Of a stretch of 5,190 bases of DNA, positions 1 through 5,190 are shown piece by piece. Location: contig JAAFHG010000296.1 in the NCBI GenBank assembly GCA_013297585.1, positions 1-5,190 of the forward strand, given 5' to 3'. The notes under the pieces were generated by a model. That model had not been told where the DNA came from and did no database searches. It was given only the letters and a program-made list of their open reading frames with translations. Origin of the DNA: Chitinophagales bacterium (GTDB taxonomy: Bacteria > Bacteroidota > Bacteroidia > Chitinophagales > Chitinophagaceae). Made by a program: the position numbers and the translations under genes. Numbering within the stretch: position 1 is the first letter of the stretch; each line of letters starts with the position of its first letter.

Positions 1-2807
1 TGCATTACGATGTACAGCTAATTGGTGGTAGCGTATTGCACAGTGGCAAAATTGCCGAAATGGCAACTGGTGAAGGTAAAACTTTGGTAAGTACTTTACC
101 TGCTTACTTAAACGCATTAACTGGCGAAGGTGTACACATTGTTACGGTGAATGATTACCTAGCAAAACGTGATAGTGAATGGAACGGTACCATTTTCGAA
201 TGGTTGGGTTTAACGGTAGATTGTATTGACAAACACCAACCAAACACACCTGAACGTAGAAAAGCCTATTTAGCTGATATTACTTACGGTACTAATAACG
301 AATTTGGTTTCGATTATTTACGTGACAACATGGTACACAATCCAGATGAAATGGTACAGCGCAAGCACCATTTTGCAATGGTAGATGAGGTGGATAGCGT
401 ATTAATTGATGATGCTAGAACGCCTTTAATTATTAGTGGTCCTATTGGTAAGCAAGATAATTTAGAGCAGTTTTTTGAATTAAAACCAAGAATTGAAAAA
501 TTAGTTGATGCGCAAAAACGTGCTACTAATAGCTTTTTAAACGAAGCCAAAAAGAAAATTGCTGAAGGCAATGATGATCCTAAAGATGGCGGTTTGGCTT
601 TATATAGAGCTTCTCGTGGTTTACCTAAAAACAGTGCGTTAATTAAGTATTTAAGTGAGCCCGGTGTTAGAGTAAAATTGCAAAAAGCTGAAAATTATTA
701 CCTAGCAGATCAGCAAAGAGAAATGCCTAAAGCAGATGCTGAATTGTACTTCTACATTGATGAGAAAAATAACTCTGTAGAGTTGACTGATAAAGGTATT
801 CAGCTAATTACTAAAGCAGGCGAAGACCCTAATTTCTTCATCATTCCTGATATTAGTATCACATTAGCAGCTATTGATAAAAGTACTGCTGATGCTGACG
901 AAAAAATACGTCAAAAAGAAAGTATTATAAACGATTACTCGATTAAAGCCGATCGTATTCACACCGTTCAACAATTACTAAAAGCTTATACTTTATTTGA
1001 TAAAGATGTTGAGTATGTGGTAATGGAAGGCGCAGTTAAAATTGTAGATGAACAAACAGGTCGTATTTTAGATGGCCGTCGTTATTCTGATGGTTTACAC
1101 CAAGCCATTGAAGCTAAAGAAAATGTACAGATTGAGGCTACAACGCAAACTTATGCAACCGTAACGCTGCAAAACTATTTCCGTATGTACCACAAACTAT
1201 GTGGTATGACAGGTACTGCCGAAACAGAAGCTGGTGAGTTTTGGGACATTTACAAATTAGATGTCGTTACAATTCCTACAAATATAAAAGCAGTAAGAAT
1301 TGACCAAGAAGATTTAGTATATAAAACCAAACGTGAAAAATTTGGTGCTGTAATTGAAGAAATTAGCAAAATAAGAGAAGCGGGAAGACCAGTATTGGTT
1401 GGTACAACCTCAGTAGAGGTGAGTGAGTTGTTGAGTAGAATGTTGCGCCAAAAACAAATTCCACATAATGTATTAAATGCTAAACAACATGCTAAAGAAG
1501 CACAAGTAGTTGCTGAAGCAGGTTTTGCAGGGGCTATTACCATTGCTACAAATATGGCTGGTCGTGGTACCGATATTAAGCTTGGGCCTGGCGTTAAAGA
1601 AGCGGGCGGTTTGGCTATTGTAGGTACAGAACGTCACGAAAGCCGTCGTGTAGATAGACAGTTACGTGGTCGTGCTGGTCGTCAAGGTGATCCAGGTTCT
1701 ACACAGTTTTTTGTAACACTTGAGGATGATTTGATGCGTATGTTTGGTAGCGAACGTATTGCTAAAGTGATGGATTTTGCTGGTTACAAAGAAGGTGAAG
1801 TCATTCAGCATAGCATGATTACTAAGAGCATTGAACGTGCACAAAAGAAAGTTGAAGAAAACAACTTTGGCATTAGAAAACGCTTACTTGAGTACGACGA
1901 TGTAATGAACAAACAACGTACTGTAATTTACACAAAACGTAACCACGCATTATTTGGCGAACGCTTGGCTTTAGACTTAGACAATGCATTTTATTCTGTA
2001 GCCGAAGGTTTAATAAATTCTTTTAAAGAGCAAAATGATTATGAAGGTTTCCGTTTGGCAACAATTGTAAACTTTGGTATCGATTCTAGCATTGCTGCTG
2101 AAGAATTAGCGAAAACTTCAGAGCAACAATTAGCTGAGAAATTGTACGATGAAGCGATGGCACATTACCAACGTAGAAAATTAGAAATGGCTCAACAAGC
2201 TGTACCAGTTTTCCAAAATATTCGTAAAGAGCAAGGTAATCATATTGAAAATGTAATTGTACCTTTTTCTGATGGCAAACGTGGTTTACAGGTATTGGCA
2301 AATATGGATAAAACCCTTGCTACCTATGGATTAGAACTGTTAAATAGCCTTGAGAAAACTGTTACGCTTAACTTGATTGATGACGAATGGAAAGAGCATT
2401 TAAGAGCGATGGACGATTTAAAACAAAGCGTTCAAACGGCTTCTTACGAGCAGAAAGATCCATTGGTGATTTATAAGGTAGAAGCTTTTACATTGTTTAA
2501 AAACATGACTGAAGAAATCAATAAAAATATTGTTGAGTTTTTATGTCATGCTACCATACCTTTTGAAAATGAGGGTGAAGTAAAAGAAGGTCGTCAGCAA
2601 AAAACTGACTTGAGTAAAATGCAAACACGCAAGCAAGATTTTGATGGCTCTGGTACCGAACCTGCACCTACAGAAAATGATTATTACGACCCAACACCAG
2701 TTAAGCAACAACCAATAGTTGTAGGACCAAAAATTGGCCGTAACGATCCTTGCCCTTGTGGTAGTGGCAAAAAATACAAAGCTTGCCACGGTAAAGACGC
2801 AGAGTAA
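1..2807 (+). CDS. secA: Protein translocase subunit SecA, 5'-truncated by the window edge
   Basis: SecA is the ATPase motor that pushes unfolded preproteins through the SecYEG channel at the inner membrane. The reading frame is open from position 3 (934 residues visible). The TTG at 36 is not the start, because family sequence (HYDVQLIGG) continues upstream of it; roughly 80-170 N-terminal residues are missing. Numbering residues from that TTG: Walker A TGEGKT at 11-16, Walker B DEVD at 117-120, preprotein cross-linking domain about 130-330, CGMTGTAETEAGEF at 389-402, second nucleotide-binding domain with GTTSVE (456-461), NMAGRGTDIKLG (506-517) and the arginine-finger region RQLRGRAGRQGDPGS (541-555), helical scaffold/wing about 600-840 including SYEQKDPLVIYKVEAF (803-818). 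A charged linker then leads to the SecB/lipid-binding zinc tail, C906-x-C908-x8-C917-H918. The cross-linking domain is about 70 residues longer than in E. coli (near 158-234), with about 24 further extra residues near 260-305, as is usual in Bacteroidota. No frameshift seen. Confidence 0.98.
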   Translation, partial: HYDVQLIGGSVLHSGKIAEMATGEGKTLVSTLPAYLNALTGEGVHIVTVNDYLAKRDSEWNGTIFEWLGLTVDCIDKHQPNTPERRKAYLADITYGTNNEFGFDYLRDNMVHNPDEMVQRKHHFAMVDEVDSVLIDDARTPLIISGPIGKQDNLEQFFELKPRIEKLVDAQKRATNSFLNEAKKKIAEGNDDPKDGGLALYRASRGLPKNSALIKYLSEPGVRVKLQKAENYYLADQQREMPKADAELYFYIDEKNNSVELTDKGIQLITKAGEDPNFFIIPDISITLAAIDKSTADADEKIRQKESIINDYSIKADRIHTVQQLLKAYTLFDKDVEYVVMEGAVKIVDEQTGRILDGRRYSDGLHQAIEAKENVQIEATTQTYATVTLQNYFRMYHKLCGMTGTAETEAGEFWDIYKLDVVTIPTNIKAVRIDQEDLVYKTKREKFGAVIEEISKIREAGRPVLVGTTSVEVSELLSRMLRQKQIPHNVLNAKQHAKEAQVVAEAGFAGAITIATNMAGRGTDIKLGPGVKEAGGLAIVGTERHESRRVDRQLRGRAGRQGDPGSTQFFVTLEDDLMRMFGSERIAKVMDFAGYKEGEVIQHSMITKSIERAQKKVEENNFGIRKRLLEYDDVMNKQRTVIYTKRNHALFGERLALDLDNAFYSVAEGLINSFKEQNDYEGFRLATIVNFGIDSSIAAEELAKTSEQQLAEKLYDEAMAHYQRRKLEMAQQAVPVFQNIRKEQGNHIENVIVPFSDGKRGLQVLANMDKTLATYGLELLNSLEKTVTLNLIDDEWKEHLRAMDDLKQSVQTASYEQKDPLVIYKVEAFTLFKNMTEEINKNIVEFLCHATIPFENEGEVKEGRQQKTDLSKMQTRKQDFDGSGTEPAPTENDYYDPTPVKQQPIVVGPKIGRNDPCPCGSGKKYKACHGKDAE

Positions 2808-2832
2808 GCTATCAACAAAATTAATATAACGA

Positions 2833-2861
2833 GCAACCCGTAAATGGGTTGCTTTTGTTTT
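2833..2861 (+). terminator. Intrinsic terminator after secA
   Basis: A perfect 7-bp stem (GCAACCC at 2833-2839 with GGGTTGC at 2846-2852) encloses a 6-nt loop and is followed directly by TTTTGTTTT. An additional A-T pair (2832/2853) can extend the stem. It begins 26 nt after the secA stop, so it most likely ends the secA transcript. The other strand has no T-run next to the stem, so it should work only for rightward transcription. Confidence 0.9.
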
Positions 2862-2881
2862 AAAAATTAATACAAAACGCC

Positions 2882-3550
2882 ATGACTATTAACCAATACA
2901 TCGACCATACCATACTAAAACCAACCACTTTAGTTGCTGATATTGAAAAGCTGTGTAACGAGGCTGTACAGTATCAATTTGCTGCTGTATGCGTACCACC
3001 AAACTTTATTAAAACTGCTAAAACATTTACAAAAGATAGTAATATAAAAGTAGCTACGGTAATAGGCTTTCCATTTGGCTATAGCGCTATAGAAGCCAAA
3101 CTTGCAGAGGTATTATTAGCTATTGTAGATGGTGCAGATGAATTGGATATTGTGATTAATATTTCTGCCATTAAGAATAATGATTGGGAATATTTGGCCA
3201 ATGAAATCAACCATTTAATGCCAATTATCAAACAAAATAATCGTAGTGTAAAAATTATTATTGAAAGTGGCGTATTAACTAACGATGAGATTATTAAATG
3301 CTGCCAACTATACGGTGTTGCTGGTATTGATTACTTAAAAACATCTACAGGCTACGCAGAAAAAGGTGCTACAACAGAAGCAGTAAAATTGTTTAGAGAA
3401 AACTTACCGACTAACGTTCAAATTAAAGCCTCTGGCGGCATTAGAGATTATGCATTTGCCAAACAATTAATAGATGCTGGCGCAACACGTTTAGGTTGTA
3501 GTGCAGGCGTGGCTATTGTTAATGGCGAAAAAGGTGAAGGCAGTTATTAG
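2882..3550 (+). CDS. deoC: Deoxyribose-phosphate aldolase (DERA)
   Basis: This class I aldolase cleaves 2-deoxy-D-ribose 5-phosphate into glyceraldehyde 3-phosphate and acetaldehyde in the cytoplasm, the last step of deoxynucleoside breakdown. The 222-residue length suits the short bacterial DERA type with a TIM-barrel fold. Visible landmarks, with E. coli equivalents from family knowledge: DHTILK with D8 and T10 near the N-terminus; C37; D89 in ELDIVIN (D102); Schiff-base lysine K153 in YLKTSTGY (K167); K182 in IKASGGIR (K201); phosphate-binding G185/G186 and G205/S207 in RLGCSAG; and a terminal tyrosine Y222 matching E. coli Y259. The ATG at 2882 gives the standard N-terminus. No Shine-Dalgarno sequence is visible, which is common in Bacteroidota. 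It lies 74 nt after the secA stop, beyond the terminator, so it needs its own promoter, but I could not identify a convincing one. No other deo genes are nearby. The last two codons and the stop lie within the start of the heptamer array. Confidence 0.96.
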   Translation: MTINQYIDHTILKPTTLVADIEKLCNEAVQYQFAAVCVPPNFIKTAKTFTKDSNIKVATVIGFPFGYSAIEAKLAEVLLAIVDGADELDIVINISAIKNNDWEYLANEINHLMPIIKQNNRSVKIIIESGVLTNDEIIKCCQLYGVAGIDYLKTSTGYAEKGATTEAVKLFRENLPTNVQIKASGGIRDYAFAKQLIDAGATRLGCSAGVAIVNGEKGEGSY

Positions 3551-3640
3551 TTATAGGTTGCGGGTATCAAGTTACTGGTTTCTTAAATTTTGCTCCTTGG
3601 TTCTTGTATCTTGTTTCTTGAAACTTCTACTTTATCTTGC
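3543..3640. repeat. Degenerate tandem array with a 7-bp period
   Basis: From 3543 the sequence can be cut into 14 consecutive 7-mers without any gap. Of the first twelve, eleven start with G, and most of the early ones start with GTT (GTTATAG at 3550, GTTACTG at 3571). From 3578 to 3626 six of seven units end in CTT (GTTTCTT at 3578 and again at 3613, GGTTCTT at 3599). The last two units (3627-3640) match poorly. The array starts inside the last codons of deoC and ends 19 nt before the start of the SPOR gene. The + strand is strongly T-rich. GGTTGC at 3556-3561 and GCAACC at 3639-3644 form an inverted pair near its two ends. No function is recognised. Heptameric short tandem repeats are known from heterocystous cyanobacteria, and I recall similar intergenic stretches in Bacteroidota, but no such assignment is confirmed here. 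Confidence 0.72.
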
Positions 3641-3659
3641 AACCGCAAAACAACCATCT

Positions 3660-4100
3660 ATGCAAAAAATAATTGCACTATTTATATTTTTCGCCTTTGC
3701 ACAGCAAGCAATGGCTAGTGTAGATACAGTAATAGTGCGTAAAGACCCACGTTTAGACGTTCTTTCTGCCAAGCAAGCAATGATTAATAAACGCAGCAGC
3801 ATGATGACTAGCAGTGGCTTGTATAGAGGCTATCGTGTGCAGGTATTAAGCACACAAAGCCGTGGTGAAGCGTTTAAAATGAAGACGGATTTATTAACTA
3901 AGTTTCCAGATTTAAAAAGTTACCTTTTGTTTCAATCACCCAATTTCAAAGTACGCATTGGTAACTATATTAAAAGAGATGATGCGGAAAAACTACGTAA
4001 GCAATTAGCCAAGTTAATGCCAGGCAATATTTATGTAGTAGAAGATGCTGTTGAATATGCACTAAAAGATGATTTAATGAATGAGGTTGAACCGCAGTAA
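3660..4100 (+). CDS. Secreted SPOR-domain protein
   Basis: A 146-residue protein predicted to be exported to the periplasm. Residues 1-19 look like a Sec signal peptide: M-Q-K, a hydrophobic core IIALFIFFAFA, and a likely signal peptidase I site after AMA (residue 19, before S20). There is no lipobox cysteine. Residues 20-55 form a charged linker with VRKDPRLDVLSAKQA. Residues about 57-133 fit one SPOR domain: GYRVQVLS at 57-64, a helix with RGEAFKMKTDLLTKF, FKVRIGNY at 96-103, then DDAEKLRKQL and the final strand NIYVVED. SPOR domains bind peptidoglycan strands lacking stem peptides and often bring proteins to division or remodelling sites. There is no catalytic domain, so the role is probably binding or accessory (inference). 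I chose the ATG at 3660 because it begins the signal peptide. The frame stays open back to a GTG at 3501, but that would overlap deoC by 50 nt and translate the heptamer array. The gene could be co-transcribed with deoC, 109 nt upstream. Confidence 0.88.
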   Translation: MQKIIALFIFFAFAQQAMASVDTVIVRKDPRLDVLSAKQAMINKRSSMMTSSGLYRGYRVQVLSTQSRGEAFKMKTDLLTKFPDLKSYLLFQSPNFKVRIGNYIKRDDAEKLRKQLAKLMPGNIYVVEDAVEYALKDDLMNEVEPQ

Positions 4101-4101
4101 A

Positions 4102-4200
4102 GTTTCAAACCCGATTTAAAAATTAATATTGCCCACTGATACTGCTAATAATCGCAGATTCTATATACGTCTATTAGCTTAATCTGCGAAAGTTTGAGAC
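4102..4200. repeat. Outer inverted repeat in the SPOR-M20 gap
   Basis: GTTTCAAAC at 4102-4110, one base after the SPOR stop codon, can pair with GTTTGAGAC at 4192-4200. This gives nine pairs, one of them a G-U wobble (8 of 9 as a DNA inverted repeat). The arms enclose the 4144-4189 inverted-repeat cluster, and the right arm ends two bases beyond it. The right arm also contains the proposed TTTG promoter element. No T-run follows, so it is not a standard terminator. The left arm is itself nearly palindromic, and a pairing of this length over about 80 nt may be due to chance. Confidence 0.4.
4144..4189. repeat. Interleaved inverted repeats (hairpin or pseudoknot candidate)
   Basis: TCGCAGATT at 4152-4160 and AATCTGCGA at 4181-4189 form a perfect 9-bp inverted repeat with a 20-nt spacer. 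A second perfect pair, GCTAATA at 4144-4150 and TATTAGC at 4172-4178, interleaves with it, so the order is X, Y, X', Y'. In RNA the two stems could either exclude each other or form an H-type pseudoknot. No T-run follows on either strand, which argues against a terminator. The AATCTGCG core resembles intergenic palindromic repeats I remember from Bacteroidota genomes, but this is recollection only. The 9-bp pair is the firm part; a 7-bp pair could arise by chance in AT-rich sequence. Confidence 0.6.
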
Positions 4201-4222
4201 ATTTGCAGGACGAATACTTTTA
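4193..4222 (+). promoter_or_regulatory. Candidate Bacteroidota-type promoter for the M20 gene
   Basis: TTTG at 4193-4196, an 18-nt spacer, and TACTTTTA at 4215-4222 approximate the Bacteroidota housekeeping promoter (TTTG or TTG, about 19 nt, TAnnTTTG); the final G of the -7 box is A here. Transcription would start near 4229, giving a leader of about 75 nt before the ATG at 4304. The sequence from 4211 to 4303 is very AT-rich and contains no gene. A TATAAT hexamer at 4244-4249 has no good partner and is less likely. Confidence 0.4.
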
Positions 4223-4303
4223 TTATAAATATCAGATAAGTTCTATAATCATTGCAAAATATTAACTGAAAAAAAATTACCTATCACCAATGAACCATTA
4301 GTT

Positions 4304-5190
4304 ATGTTACAGCAAACCATTAAACAATTAGCTTCACATTACGCAACCGATAATATAACTACTAGAAGATACTTACATGCACACCCAGAAGTAAGCTATA
4401 AAGAGTTTGAAACCAGTAAATATCTACAACAAAAACTCATAGAATTAGGTATTGATTTCGAGGTAATGGCTACAACAGGTATTGTGGCAATTATTAAAGG
4501 CAAAAATCCAGAAAGCCGTGTAATTGCCTTACGTGGCGATATGGACGCACTGCTTATTTCAGAAGAAAACGAGGTCGCTTATAAATCACAAAATGCAGGC
4601 ATCATGCATGCTTGCGGTCACGATGTGCACACAACAATTATACTAGGCGCAGCAAGAATATTGAACGAAATAAAAGACCAATTTGAAGGTACTGTAAAAC
4701 TATTATTTCAGCCCGGTGAAGAAAAAAATCCAGGCGGTGCTAGTTATATGATTCGTGATGGTGCATTAGAAAATCCACGTCCACAAGGTATTGTTGCGTT
4801 GCATGTACATCCGGGTTTAAATGTGGGTAAATTAAGTTTTAGAAAAGGCCGTGTAATGGCTAGTGCCGATGAAATTTATATCACTATTCGTAGTAAAGGT
4901 GGCCACGCAGCAGCACCACATTTAACAGCCGATACTGTGTTAATTGCCTCTCAATTAATAGTAAGCTTGCAGCAAATCATTAGTAGAAACAATAATCCAA
5001 CATCACCATCGGTACTAAGCATTTGTAGCATTCAAGGCGGCCACACTACCAACGTAATTCCTAGCGAAGTAAAGTTGATGGGCACATTTAGGGCTATGGA
5101 CGAAACTTGGCGTTTTAAAGCCCATGAACTGATTACAAAGCAAGCAATTGGTTTGGTTGAGGCAATGGGTGCAGAAATAGATTTGCTAAT
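4304..5190 (+). CDS. M20-family amidohydrolase (aminoacylase/hippurate-hydrolase type), 3'-truncated by the window edge
   Basis: The 295 visible residues match the metal-dependent M20 amidohydrolases that release amino acids from N-acyl amino acids or small peptides (hippurate hydrolase, N-acetyl-L-amino acid deacetylase, IAA-amino acid hydrolase type). Motifs in order: RRYLHAHPEVSYKEFET at 21-37; RGDMDAL at 77-83; the metal site MHACGHDVH at 101-109 with ligands C104 and H106; QPGEE at 136-140 with catalytic E139 and ligand E140; ALHVHPG at 165-171 with ligand H167; the dimerisation domain from about 180, with GGHAAAPH at 199-206 and GGHTTNVIP at 245-253. The final metal-binding histidine would lie beyond the window. 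The ATG at 4304 puts the first conserved motif at the usual distance from the N-terminus, and no alternative start upstream is as good. No signal peptide, so probably cytoplasmic. Compared with the common RADMDALPIQEE pattern, it has G78 for A and L84 for P. The exact substrate cannot be told from sequence. Confidence 0.93.
   Translation, partial: MLQQTIKQLASHYATDNITTRRYLHAHPEVSYKEFETSKYLQQKLIELGIDFEVMATTGIVAIIKGKNPESRVIALRGDMDALLISEENEVAYKSQNAGIMHACGHDVHTTIILGAARILNEIKDQFEGTVKLLFQPGEEKNPGGASYMIRDGALENPRPQGIVALHVHPGLNVGKLSFRKGRVMASADEIYITIRSKGGHAAAPHLTADTVLIASQLIVSLQQIISRNNNPTSPSVLSICSIQGGHTTNVIPSEVKLMGTFRAMDETWRFKAHELITKQAIGLVEAMGAEIDLL

Noticed and set aside
36..38. TTG at 36 as the secA start
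   Set aside because: Conserved SecA residues continue upstream to the window edge, and the N-terminal part of the first ATPase domain would be missing.
1662..1844. Minus-strand open frames within secA (also at 314-571, 1250-1543, 2086-2301, 2541-2789)
   Set aside because: They lie antisense to conserved SecA codons and show no recognisable domain; they are shadows of the real gene.
2833..2852. GCAACC shared by the secA terminator and the end of the heptamer array
   Set aside because: A six-base match between two unrelated contexts is too short to imply a relation.
2859..2872. Direct repeat TTTAAAAATTAATA shared with 4115-4128
   Set aside because: It is a 14-mer of only A and T in AT-rich gaps, which can plausibly arise by chance; nothing else around the two copies matches.
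3604..3635. Promoter for the SPOR gene within the array (TTG at 3604, TACTTTAT at 3628)
   Set aside because: The -7 element matches only 4 of 6 defined bases, and TTG occurs many times in the array, so a fit is likely by chance.
3501..3659. N-terminal extension of the SPOR protein starting from GTG at 3501
   Set aside because: It would overlap deoC by 50 nt and translate the heptamer array into low-complexity hydrophobic sequence, and it would bury the clear signal peptide that begins at 3660.
4094..4145. GCAGTA (4094-4099) pairing with TACTGC (4140-4145)
   Set aside because: Only six pairs over about 40 nt, overlapping the SPOR stop and the next repeat; such a match is expected by chance.

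Overview
The window looks like a chromosomal segment of a member of the Bacteroidota, most likely in the Chitinophagia/Sphingobacteriia part of the phylum. The reasons are an AT-rich composition (GC below 40% by eye), a SecA with the long insertions typical of that phylum, no clear Shine-Dalgarno sequences before the genes, a plausible TTTG/TAnnTTT-type promoter, and a small secreted SPOR protein of a kind I associate with this group. The genus assignment is inference; the phylum is well supported.

All four genes are on the + strand. Positions 1-2807 hold most of secA, whose 5' end lies outside the window. It encodes the preprotein translocase ATPase and ends in a zinc-binding tail. A strong intrinsic terminator follows at 2833-2861. 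deoC (2882-3550) encodes deoxyribose-phosphate aldolase with all catalytic residues, including the C-terminal tyrosine. A degenerate tandem array with a 7-bp period (3543-3640) begins inside the last deoC codons and fills most of the gap to the next gene. That gene (3660-4100) encodes a 146-residue secreted SPOR-domain protein. A 203-bp AT-rich gap (4101-4303) contains several inverted repeats, two of which interleave, and a candidate promoter. The last gene (4304 to beyond 5190) encodes an M20-family amidohydrolase/aminoacylase; its 3' end is outside the window.

The genes do not form one obvious pathway: protein export, deoxynucleoside catabolism, envelope/peptidoglycan binding, and hydrolysis of N-acyl amino acids or small peptides. 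secA is separated from the rest by its terminator. deoC and the SPOR gene may share a transcript, since no terminator is visible between them. The M20 gene probably has its own promoter. No tRNA, rRNA, CRISPR array or insertion sequence was seen. The coding content is ordinary; the parts worth a second look are the heptamer array and the inverted-repeat cluster, both noncoding.
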